Both the position numbers and the translations under genes were made by a program. A model generated the notes under the pieces. That model ran no database searches and had not been told where the DNA came from. It was given only the letters and a program-made list of their open reading frames with translations. 8,278 nucleotides of DNA, from positions 1 to 8,278 of the forward strand of contig JAESTB010000454.1 of NCBI GenBank assembly GCA_016763815.1. The letters run 5' to 3'. Origin of the DNA: Arenicella sp. GTDB lineage: Bacteria > Pseudomonadota > Gammaproteobacteria > Arenicellales > Arenicellaceae. Within the stretch, counting starts at the first letter, position 1. Each line of letters begins with the position of its first letter. Shown here piece by piece: positions 1 through 5,782 of this stretch.

Positions 1-1
1 A

Positions 2-787
2 CTACTGCCAAAGCATATGGACATCACTGACCTTCTTCGAGATGCAAAACTGCAATTGCATGAAGAGGCAAACTATCTGCAAGAAGCCGAATACCTAGAG
101 GCGCTCCGTGAGGTATTAGGCGATCAGAAGAATTATGTAATCCCTAAGCATTACCCTGAATTAAGTACCGAACGAATTCTAGCGATGGACTTTCTCAGCG
201 GTGAACCGATCGAGTCCCTTGGCGAACTAGACCCGTCTCTGGTTGACGACTTAATGACGGCGATGTTCGAGCTAACCCTTAAAGAGTTGTTCGAGTTGCG
301 CTTAATGCAGACTGACGCCAATTTTGCTAATTACCTTTTCCAGCACGACACACATAAAATTGCACTTTTAGATTTTGGCGCAAGCCGCCGATTTAGCCAG
401 CGTTTCGCGATCGACTATAAGCGTTTACTGAGGGCCGTCGCGGCCGACGACGACGACGCGATTATCATCGCTGCTGACAAGCTTGGCTATAAAGCAAGTG
501 AAGCGAGCACTGAGTATCAAGAGTTTTTGGTGGCCGTATTCAGTATCGCCTTGGAACCTTTTTCTAAACCTGGTTTATACGACTTCAAAACCGGACAATT
601 ATCAGACGGGCTGTCGCAACTGAGCCAAGATGGCTATCGCTTTAAAGAATTTTGGCAAACCCCTCCGACCGACATTCTTTACCTACATAGAAAACTCGGT
701 GGCATGTATATGCTAGCAACTCGACTAGGTGCACGCGTTAACACCCATGCCCTAGCAAGTCCGTACCTAGAAAAATTAGCGCTATAG
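2..787 (+). CDS. ABC1/AarF/UbiB-family kinase-like protein, C-terminal part (5' end outside window)
   Basis: This is the C-terminal part of an ABC1 (AarF/UbiB/ADCK) atypical kinase-like protein. The frame is open to the left edge (Leu-Leu-Pro-Lys-His before the first Met at 17), and full family members run to roughly 430-550 residues, so the ATG at 17 is probably internal. Counting from that Met, I see a helix like the family's ExD motif (EEANYLQEAEYL, about 16-27), the catalytic-loop equivalent MQTDANFANYLF (97-108, Asp100 and Asn105) and the metal-binding DFG (119-121). The KxGQ motif and Ala-rich loop would lie outside the window. The family supports ubiquinone biosynthesis or quinone/lipid handling through ATPase or kinase-like activity; the exact role here is not determinable. 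The ExD Asp reads as Asn19. The gene converges on 824-1690 with a gap of about 36 bp and no obvious intrinsic terminator. Confidence 0.88.
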   Translation, partial: LLPKHMDITDLLRDAKLQLHEEANYLQEAEYLEALREVLGDQKNYVIPKHYPELSTERILAMDFLSGEPIESLGELDPSLVDDLMTAMFELTLKELFELRLMQTDANFANYLFQHDTHKIALLDFGASRRFSQRFAIDYKRLLRAVAADDDDAIIIAADKLGYKASEASTEYQEFLVAVFSIALEPFSKPGLYDFKTGQLSDGLSQLSQDGYRFKEFWQTPPTDILYLHRKLGGMYMLATRLGARVNTHALASPYLEKLAL

Positions 788-823
788 GCATTTCTTACAA
801 TTCCCTTCTAAAGCAAAACAGGC

Positions 824-1690
824 TTAGCCACCAGTCAAGATCAGTTGGCCTTTTTGACCTTTCTTTAATTCTTGCTGCTTATCAACTATTTTAGCAACGG
901 CAAATTTTTTCTCAGTACTAGTAATTTGTAAGCTTGAAATTGCCACGCCAACAGGTTCGCCGAACTCATCAACGGTGGTATCGGTGCCGATCGGATAGAC
1001 CATCACCGTGTCGCCTACCTTCAGCAAGCCTTTGCCGTAATTCAAGGTAATCACACCATTTTCGGAAATTTTCATCACTCGAATAGGAAAAAGATTAGTG
1101 ACCACTTGATCGACTAATTGCTTAATGGCTTGCTGAATCGCTCTATCTAGTAGTTGCTGGGCGGCTGCTTGGTCGCCTGCACTGGCAGTCTTTGGGTCTT
1201 TTGGTCTGTAAACTCGGGCGATCACTTTAGAACTTAAATCGTTAGTCGCGTCAGCAACGCCGATCAATTTAAATTCAATGACCATCAATCCAATTGCCGC
1301 TCCAGGCTTACCAGACTCTTGCTTAACGATACCGAACTCGGAGACATTAGCCTTGAGTATGTAGTCTAAACCTGCTTGCAATAAAGCGTTGCCAGTGTAT
1401 TTGCTCTTGTAGTAACCATCAAGAGTACGATCTTGCTCGTCAATTCGCGCAGTCAATTGTGGGTAACCCAATACCTTGAACTTGCGAATTTTAGTCAAAC
1501 CACCACTGATGCCGTTGTTTAAAGCGCTGAGAACATACTCCGGCGAGCGGAGGTCTGTTCGGGCACCGCTATTTGCTTCGATATTGTACGTGATATCACC
1601 GATGCCAATGGTGCCTACATGCTGCGCGTGTACTTGTGCAGACGAGATTAATATCGCTGCCACACTGATAAGTCCTGCAATTTTTTTCAT
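824..1690 (-). CDS. Secreted CsgG/FlgT-like two-domain protein, non-lipidated
   Basis: This is a 288-residue protein starting at the ATG at 1690-1688, preceded by AGGG with a 6-nt spacer. An in-frame GTG at 1729 is possible but has no ribosome site and would put 13 extra residues before the signal peptide. The N-terminus is a Sec signal (MKKIAGLISVAAILISS) with a signal-peptidase-I-like site QVHA-Q at about 22/23. There is no lipobox cysteine. Residues about 24-200 look like a CsgG-type alpha/beta domain, including a helix ending in AIQQAIKQLVDQVV. Residues about 202-287 (FPIRVMKISENGVITLNYG, then LLKVGDTVMVYPIG) resemble the small beta domain at the C-terminus of FlgT-like proteins. CsgG itself is an outer-membrane lipoprotein pore for curli, and FlgT belongs to the Vibrio flagellar motor ring. 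Neither system is encoded nearby. A periplasmic or envelope-associated role is inferred; function is unknown. The family call rests on sequence character only. Confidence 0.72.
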   Translation of the reverse strand: MKKIAGLISVAAILISSAQVHAQHVGTIGIGDITYNIEANSGARTDLRSPEYVLSALNNGISGGLTKIRKFKVLGYPQLTARIDEQDRTLDGYYKSKYTGNALLQAGLDYILKANVSEFGIVKQESGKPGAAIGLMVIEFKLIGVADATNDLSSKVIARVYRPKDPKTASAGDQAAAQQLLDRAIQQAIKQLVDQVVTNLFPIRVMKISENGVITLNYGKGLLKVGDTVMVYPIGTDTTVDEFGEPVGVAISSLQITSTEKKFAVAKIVDKQQELKKGQKGQLILTGG

Positions 1691-1766
1691 GATAGGCCCT
1701 AATTGTTTAAGTGCAAACTCTTGATTCACTATGTATAAGCTTAATCGCCGCCACTAAATGAAAATT

Positions 1767-1790
1767 TTTGCAAAATATACCACTCTCGTG
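1767..1790 (-). promoter_or_regulatory. Candidate extended -10 promoter for the CsgG/FlgT-like gene
   Basis: Reading the minus strand, TGGTATATT (1782 to 1774) is an extended -10 (TGn followed by a 5/6 match to TATAAT). No convincing -35 lies 16-18 nt upstream, which extended -10 promoters can tolerate. Initiation would fall near 1767 and give a leader of about 76 nt before the ATG at 1690. This is inference from motif and position only. Confidence 0.35.
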
Positions 1791-1814
1791 TGCTGAATGC
1801 ATCACTTGGCATTA

Positions 1815-1828
1815 CGGCCTAACGGCCG
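1815..1828. other. Small GC-rich hairpin downstream of the HAAAP gene
   Basis: CGGCC-TAAC-GGCCG is a perfect 5-bp stem with a 4-nt loop. It lies about 57 bp beyond the stop of the permease gene. It has no U-tract on either exit side, so it is at best a weak or Rho-assisted 3'-end structure. The rest of the spacer 1691-1885 holds the promoter candidate of the next gene and nothing else I can support. Confidence 0.3.
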
Positions 1829-1885
1829 AAAAGACCGCAACCGATAGCCCATGAGCTCACAACGCCCTATAAATCAGCTATAAAA

Positions 1886-3121
1886 TTACGGGTAATTTGG
1901 TAACCAAGCAATAACCGTCAACAGTTTAAGCACGATAACTAACACCCCAAAAAAAAACACTAAAATCCACCGGCTCTGGCCGATATGGCTATCCACTAGG
2001 GCGAGTTTGCGATACATAAGTGCCGGCACGATAAAGAAACTAAAGGCAACAAACATCCCGGCATAGGCAATCGATGAGACGAAGCCGTAAGGCGCAACAA
2101 CACTGGCGATCAGTGGTGGGCAGAATGCCAATGCAACCGATTGAGCACGACCAAGTGGGCTGGCATCAATATTAAATCGGTCAGCAATGAAGTGAACCAA
2201 GCCCAAACCTACACTCAGAAATGAAGTAATCACCGCAAAGTGTGAGAACCACGTAAGGCTAGCGTTAATCAGTCTGGTGCTGGTATCGCTCTGCAACATC
2301 GACACTAAGGCACTCAAACCACCGCCGTTAGCCGCGGCATCAACAAACCCGGCTCTGGGTATATTGCCTAAGGTCGCGCCTAACCAGATCACGTATACCA
2401 GCATCGCCAACAACAAGCCAAGCAAAACAGCTAAGCCGATTCTGTCAGCCTGATTGTTATAGTGGCTAGCCAAACTTGGCACCAAACCAGCGCAGGCAAA
2501 AGCCGTTACAAAAACAGGCAGCGCTGACCATAGGTAAGCAGGTTCACCGGTGTTTCTAGCCAATAAAACCGCCAGGTCAAGCGAGTCGAGCAAGCCGGAA
2601 TTCGCAGTCAAAAACGCGCCGCACATCGCAACCATCAATACCGTACTGAGGCGACTAACAGTAGTAGTCCCAAACCAAATAGACAATCCCGCGATGCTGG
2701 CAAATATAAAGCTAAACACCGGTTTTGGAACAGCTCGATTGTCAGCCAAAAGATGAGCAACACTACTGTCCAAGATACCAGCGCCAGCGGTGATATAAGC
2801 GTACATCAAGATAAACATAATAAAGCCAATCGAGACATTATTGATGCGAGCCCATGCGCCGCCTAAAGAGTCTCGTATAAGCGTGTCAAAACTGCTGCCG
2901 AGCGGATATCGAACATTGACTTCAATTAGTAGTAACGCGGATAGACAGGTAAACAAGCAGACCGTCGCTAGACCAATTACCGCCCAATAAAACCAGGCAC
3001 CTGCTGAGACAAATGGCAAAGCAAACATACCAGCGCCTACCGCGCCTCCGGCAACTAAGATTACGCCATGCCATAACGGTTTAGATTTTGAGGCGATCTG
3101 AGTGGCATTATTCGATTTCAT
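1886..3121 (-). CDS. HAAAP-family aromatic amino acid permease (TyrP/Mtr/TnaB type)
   Basis: This is an inner-membrane amino acid transporter of the hydroxy/aromatic amino acid permease family, which takes up tyrosine or tryptophan by proton symport. Counting from the upstream GTG, the first membrane helix carries GGAVGAGMFALPFVSAGA (27-44), the family's unwound substrate-site segment; E. coli TyrP has the similar TTIGAGMLAMP. LLLIEVNVRYPLGSSFDTL and MFILMYAYITAGAGIL also align with TyrP/Mtr-like proteins. About 11 hydrophobic segments fill the length of some 411-413 residues, as in E. coli TyrP (403) and Mtr (414). Two starts are possible: ATG at 3121 (chosen), or GTG at 3127, which has a weak GGTG six nt upstream. 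Tyrosine versus tryptophan preference cannot be assigned. No TyrR box, T-box or convincing promoter was found upstream. The gene is divergent from the FMN riboswitch and ribH. Confidence 0.87.
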   Translation of the reverse strand: MKSNNATQIASKSKPLWHGVILVAGGAVGAGMFALPFVSAGAWFYWAVIGLATVCLFTCLSALLLIEVNVRYPLGSSFDTLIRDSLGGAWARINNVSIGFIMFILMYAYITAGAGILDSSVAHLLADNRAVPKPVFSFIFASIAGLSIWFGTTTVSRLSTVLMVAMCGAFLTANSGLLDSLDLAVLLARNTGEPAYLWSALPVFVTAFACAGLVPSLASHYNNQADRIGLAVLLGLLLAMLVYVIWLGATLGNIPRAGFVDAAANGGGLSALVSMLQSDTSTRLINASLTWFSHFAVITSFLSVGLGLVHFIADRFNIDASPLGRAQSVALAFCPPLIASVVAPYGFVSSIAYAGMFVAFSFFIVPALMYRKLALVDSHIGQSRWILVFFFGVLVIVLKLLTVIAWLPNYP

Positions 3122-3234
3122 TGACACAGCTTACACCGTTCAAGTTTCAATTGGATAGTAACCGTAGAAAGAAAAATTAGAACGCATCGCTAAAGACCTC
3201 TATTTCGATCGTATACTCCGGCCTAAGTTTTGAC

Positions 3235-3240
3235 TATAAT
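3235..3240 (+). promoter_or_regulatory. -10 box of the riboswitch/ribH promoter
   Basis: A perfect TATAAT lies at 3235-3240. No good -35 hexamer sits 16-18 bp upstream (the segment there reads TATACT or close to it). A TG lies two bases before the box instead of the canonical single-base spacing. The expected start is about 3246-3248, at the first bases of the hairpin that precedes the riboswitch, which makes the assignment attractive. Confidence 0.55.
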
Positions 3241-3245
3241 CGTCG

Positions 3246-3265
3246 CCCCGATACCTTTATCGGGG
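3246..3265 (+). other. Perfect 8-bp hairpin abutting the 5' side of the FMN riboswitch
   Basis: CCCCGATA-CCTT-TATCGGGG is a perfect 8-bp stem with a 4-nt loop. Its last base meets the first base of the aptamer's P1 stem. If the TATAAT at 3235 is the promoter, the RNA would begin essentially at this stem, giving a structured 5' end that could protect against RNA decay or stack on P1. There is no U-tract on either side, so a terminator role is unlikely. Confidence 0.6.
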
Positions 3266-3428
3266 TTCTCAGGGCGGGGTGTAATTCCCCACCGGCGGTA
3301 ATCACAAAAGCTTTTCGATCGAAGCTAATTGTGTAGCCCGCGGGCGCTTCTAGTGATTCAGTTACTTAGAAGGACAAGCAGACTTGGTGAGATTCCAAGG
3401 CCGACAGTTATAGTCTGGTTATGAGAAT
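3265..3428 (+). promoter_or_regulatory. FMN riboswitch (RFN element)
   Basis: This is a complete FMN-binding aptamer upstream of ribH. The P1 stem pairs TTCTCA (3266-3271) with TGAGAA (3422-3427). The conserved core follows the RFN pattern in order: AGGGCGGGGTG, AATTCCCCACCGGCGGTAA, then AGCCCGCGGGC, then GGTGAGATTCCAAGGCCGAC, then a TATAGTCTGG-type block before P1 closes. Variable arms are well paired: CACAA...TTGTG (3303-3307 with 3329-3333) enclosing AGCTT...AAGCT, and CTTCTA...TAGAAG (3347-3352 with 3367-3372). In the known family, FMN binding turns off riboflavin synthesis or transport genes by termination or by blocking translation. It should sense cellular FMN and control the gene at 3522. 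Confidence 0.96.
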
Positions 3429-3447
3429 AAGGTGGAGACTGTTTCGC

Positions 3448-3465
3448 TTCGTGCACTGGCACGAA
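3448..3465 (+). other. Expression-platform hairpin of the FMN riboswitch
   Basis: TTCGTGC-ACTG-GCACGAA is a perfect 7-bp stem with a 4-nt loop, just after the aptamer. What follows (CCGTTTGCATCACC) is not a U-run, so this is not a textbook intrinsic terminator. GGTG at 3431-3434 could pair with CACC at 3476-3479 to extend the structure. It probably belongs to the switching region; the mechanism is inferred. Confidence 0.5.
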
Positions 3466-3490
3466 CCGTTTGCATCACCCCTTGTTTGCC

Positions 3491-3513
3491 CTCAATTTAT
3501 TATTCAGATTGAG
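3491..3513 (+). promoter_or_regulatory. Putative hairpin sequestering the ribH ribosome-binding site
   Basis: CTCAAT (3491-3496) pairs perfectly with ATTGAG (3508-3513) across an 11-nt AU-rich loop. The GAG at 3511-3513, eight nt before the ATG at 3522, is the only Shine-Dalgarno-like sequence. The hairpin would therefore hide it. The P1 3' strand contains TGAG (3422-3425), which can pair with CTCA (3491-3494), so FMN-bound P1 and an anti-sequestering pairing could compete. This is inference from complementarity only. Confidence 0.4.
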
Positions 3514-3521
3514 TTAACACG

Positions 3522-3980
3522 ATGACAAAACCTTCTTCAGATTCAAAACGAATCGCCTTTATTCAAGCCTGTTGGCATAGAGATATCGTCGACCAATTAC
3601 GCGACTCCTTTGCTACTGAGTTCGCCAGCTTGAGCAATCTCACAGTTGATTTCTTCGAACTACCGGGTGCTTATGAAATCCCGTTACACGCTAAGACCTT
3701 AGCCGAAACTGGCGAATACGCGGGCATTGTTGCCGCCGGACTGGTTGTTGATGGCGGAATTTATCGACATGATTTCGTTGCCTCTACAGTAATTGACGGT
3801 TTAATGCGCGCGCAAATGGACACCGGTGTCCCAGTCTTCTCAGCCGTGCTTACGCCGCATCACTTTCATGCTGGCAAAGAACACATCACTTTTTTCAAAC
3901 AGCATTTTATAGAGAAAGGCAAAGAAGCCGCACATGCCTGCGTGCAAACGATTTCTAGCCTCGAGGCAATTTCGCGCTAA
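3522..3980 (+). CDS. ribH: 6,7-dimethyl-8-ribityllumazine synthase, RibH2 type
   Basis: This enzyme condenses 5-amino-6-ribitylamino-uracil with 3,4-dihydroxy-2-butanone 4-phosphate to give the lumazine precursor of riboflavin, in the cytoplasm. The 152 residues match the usual family length. The sequence follows the RibH2 subtype known from Brucella and Mesorhizobium: FIQACWHRDIVDQ (13-25) with Trp18 in place of the usual N-terminal aromatic, PGAYEIPLHAKTLA (48-61), VVDGGIYRHDFVAS (75-88) with the catalytic-type His83, TPHHFH (111-116) and KGKEAAHA (132-139). RibH2 enzymes are known as decamers, unlike icosahedral RibH. No ribD, ribE, ribBA or nusB neighbour is present, so this is a stand-alone gene controlled by its own FMN riboswitch. 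The ATG at 3522 has a weak GAG ribosome site. A housekeeping RibH may exist elsewhere in the genome. Confidence 0.94.
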   Translation: MTKPSSDSKRIAFIQACWHRDIVDQLRDSFATEFASLSNLTVDFFELPGAYEIPLHAKTLAETGEYAGIVAAGLVVDGGIYRHDFVASTVIDGLMRAQMDTGVPVFSAVLTPHHFHAGKEHITFFKQHFIEKGKEAAHACVQTISSLEAISR

Positions 3981-4002
3981 GCCCCATCTCAGCTGACAGA
4001 CA

Positions 4003-4079
4003 GGGCTGCGGCAAATGGATCGCCCAGCCCTAAACCAATAGCCTGCCGCAGCGATTCTTCTCGCAGTAGCAACGCTACT
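4003..4079 (+). other. Structured leader or spacer with mutually exclusive hairpins before the AGCS gene
   Basis: GGGCTG-C-GGC (4003-4012) pairs with GCC-CAGCCC (4022-4030) across a 9-nt loop, nine pairs with one bulged C. The overlapping GCTGCGGC (4005-4012) also pairs perfectly with GCCGCAGC (4045-4052). The two structures cannot form together. A third stem, AGTAGC-AAC-GCTACT (4065-4079), follows. No run of T follows any of them, so a classical terminator is not evident. It could be the 3' end of ribH or a leader controlling the next gene. The conserved glycine riboswitch cores were not found. Confidence 0.4.
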
Positions 4080-4114
4080 CCTGACCGGTTAACCAGAATA
4101 GTACTCAAAACAGT

Positions 4115-4142
4115 TTGAAATTTAGCTAGAACAACGCACAAT
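4115..4142 (+). promoter_or_regulatory. Weak candidate promoter for the AGCS gene
   Basis: TTGAAA at 4115-4120 and CACAAT at 4137-4142 (4/6 match) are separated by 16 bp. The predicted start near 4149 would leave a short leader of about 26 nt that excludes the hairpins at 4003-4079. If this is the real promoter, those hairpins belong to the ribH transcript. Confidence 0.25.
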
Positions 4143-4174
4143 CGTTGGCTCTCTAATTTAAATAAATCGTCCCT

Positions 4175-5581
4175 ATGCTCGACACCACAATCGTCTTTAT
4201 CAACAACATACTATGGGGCGACTATAGCGTTTTAATCGTTTTACTAGTGGTTGCCGGCGTCTGGTTTTCAGCATCCTTAGGCTTAGTACAATTCAAGCAC
4301 TTTGGCCATATGTTCGGCCTGATTCGCAGTAGCACTAAATCAGATAGCCAGGGCATCAGCTCGTTTCAGGCACTGTGTACCAGCCTTTCCGCGCGCGTTG
4401 GCACTGGCAACTTGGCGGGTGTTGCCATGGCGATATCAGTTGGTGGCGCAGGCGCGGTGTTCTGGATGTGGGTTATCGCCTTACTGGGCATGGCTACCGG
4501 TTTCGCCGAGAGCTTATTAGCGCAGGTATATAAAGTACGCGACCATAACAGCGAGTTTCGTGGTGGCCCAGCGTATTATATTCAGCAAGGCCTCGGTATT
4601 AAATGGCTCGCGGTGCTGTTCTCTATTTGCTTGTTTCTTGGCTACGGCTTGTTTTTCAGTGCCATGCAGGCCAACACCATTGCGGATGCCTTAAACAATG
4701 CCTATCAAATCCCAACACTATATTCCGGCTTAGTAATCACCGTTCTAGCGGGCGCCATTGTAATCGGCGGCCTACGAACTATTGCCCGTTTCGCCGAGTT
4801 GGTAGTGCCGTTCATGGGCGTCGCTTATATTATTACCGCGCTGGGTGTAACCATCTTCAATATCGCCGCCGTGCCTGATATGTTGCTTGATATTGTTAGC
4901 TCAGCTTTCGGCCTACAAGAAGCTGGCGCGGGTGCGCTGGGTGCCGCATTAAAGGCCGGCATCCAACGTGGGCTTTACTCGAATGAAGCTGGCTCTGGCA
5001 GCGCACCGCATGCGGCCGCCAGTGCGTCACCAAACCCAAACCACCCAGCAACGCAGGGCTATATCCAAATGCTGGGTGTGTTCTTCGACACTATTATTCT
5101 TTGCACCTGTACTGCGGTAATTATTTTACTTGCCGGCGATATCCCTACCGGTGAGATGACGGGCATACGGCTAACCCAAGACGCGATGGCCCACCATATT
5201 GGAAGCTCAGGTTTACACTTCGTCTCTATTGCGATCACCTTATTTGCCTTTACCTCAGTGGTGGCTAATTATGCTTACGCGCAAAGCAATCTCAGAATTT
5301 TTGGCATTGATAATAAGTGGGGCAATAGTGTCTATACCGTAGGGTATCTGGCCATGGTACTGTGGGGCTCGGGGGCTCGTTTAGATGCGGTATGGAGCGC
5401 GGCCGATATGGCGCTCGGCCTTATGACCTTAGTCAATGTCACTGCGCTGATACTATTAACGCCGACCATCGTGGCGGTTAGTAGAGACTACTTTGCTAAA
5501 CACGAGGATGGCCGAGAGATGGCGTTCAAAAAAGGCGATTGCAGCATTCAAGGTAAAACCGAAGACGGTATCTGGAACTAA
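4175..5581 (+). CDS. AGCS-family alanine/glycine:sodium symporter
   Basis: This is an inner-membrane sodium-coupled importer of small amino acids (alanine, glycine), of the AlsT/AgcS/YaaJ type. Its 468 residues are close to E. coli YaaJ (476), which it resembles throughout. Key segments are SFQALCTSLSARVGTGNLAGVA (63-84), carrying the family's Gly-Thr-Gly-Asn turn, GGAGAVFWMWV (90-100), the FRGGPAYYIQQGLG region (128-141), SAMQAN (162-167) and the signature RGLYSNEAGSGSAPHAAA (265-282). The FTSVVANYAYAQSNL segment follows at 359-373. About 10-11 hydrophobic helices are visible, and the hydrophilic tail of some 30 residues is cytoplasmic by family topology. The ATG at 4175 fits the family N-terminus (short polar start, then INNILWG), but there is no recognisable Shine-Dalgarno sequence. 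The gene is probably its own transcription unit, with 165 bp of noncoding DNA downstream. Confidence 0.95.
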   Translation: MLDTTIVFINNILWGDYSVLIVLLVVAGVWFSASLGLVQFKHFGHMFGLIRSSTKSDSQGISSFQALCTSLSARVGTGNLAGVAMAISVGGAGAVFWMWVIALLGMATGFAESLLAQVYKVRDHNSEFRGGPAYYIQQGLGIKWLAVLFSICLFLGYGLFFSAMQANTIADALNNAYQIPTLYSGLVITVLAGAIVIGGLRTIARFAELVVPFMGVAYIITALGVTIFNIAAVPDMLLDIVSSAFGLQEAGAGALGAALKAGIQRGLYSNEAGSGSAPHAAASASPNPNHPATQGYIQMLGVFFDTIILCTCTAVIILLAGDIPTGEMTGIRLTQDAMAHHIGSSGLHFVSIAITLFAFTSVVANYAYAQSNLRIFGIDNKWGNSVYTVGYLAMVLWGSGARLDAVWSAADMALGLMTLVNVTALILLTPTIVAVSRDYFAKHEDGREMAFKKGDCSIQGKTEDGIWN

Positions 5582-5610
5582 TTAAGTTGTCATCAAACTA
5601 TGCTACTGTC

Positions 5611-5620
5611 GATTTAAATC
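5611..5620. repeat. Ten-base palindrome in the AGCS/GDPD spacer
   Basis: GATTTAAATC is a perfect palindrome 30 bp past the AGCS stop codon. It could be a small operator or mere AT-rich chance symmetry. Nothing else in 5582-5746 is supportable, and there is no clear terminator. Confidence 0.25.
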
Positions 5621-5772
5621 AACTATGAGATCTAAGGTTCCCTAAAGTAAGACCTCAGCATAAAAGCTAAGTGCCTAATATTTATCTACGACTGTTATTT
5701 AATGACTGCAGTGAAAACATCGGAAACTAATTAGTCAGCTAATCTTGTGCTGCACTTATGCTTAGGTCTCTG

Positions 5773-5778
5773 TATAGT
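5773..5778 (+). promoter_or_regulatory. Possible -10 box immediately before the GDPD start
   Basis: TATAGT (5/6 match) ends 4 nt before the ATG at 5783 and 10 nt before the ATG at 5789. If used, transcription would begin at about 5784-5786, giving an almost leaderless mRNA beginning translation at 5789. The -35 region is poor (TGCACT at 5751-5756, 16-bp spacer), so confidence is low. Confidence 0.2.
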
Positions 5779-5782
5779 CCAA

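Noticed and set aside
1476..1724. An 82-codon plus-strand frame opposite the CsgG/FlgT-like gene
   Set aside because: It is antisense to a gene with a signal peptide and a ribosome site, and shows no independent coding evidence.
1788..1806. CRP-like site TGTG...TCAC
   Set aside because: The spacing between half-sites is 9 nt where 7 is expected, and the fifth base of each half does not fit.
3981..4174. Glycine riboswitch upstream of the AGCS gene
   Set aside because: Such switches often precede AGCS genes, but the conserved GGAGAG-type and CCGAAGG-type cores are absent here.
4603..4878. A 91-codon open frame inside the AGCS gene in another frame
   Set aside because: It is fully contained in a strongly conserved transporter gene and encodes an Arg/Cys/His-rich sequence typical of a shadow frame.
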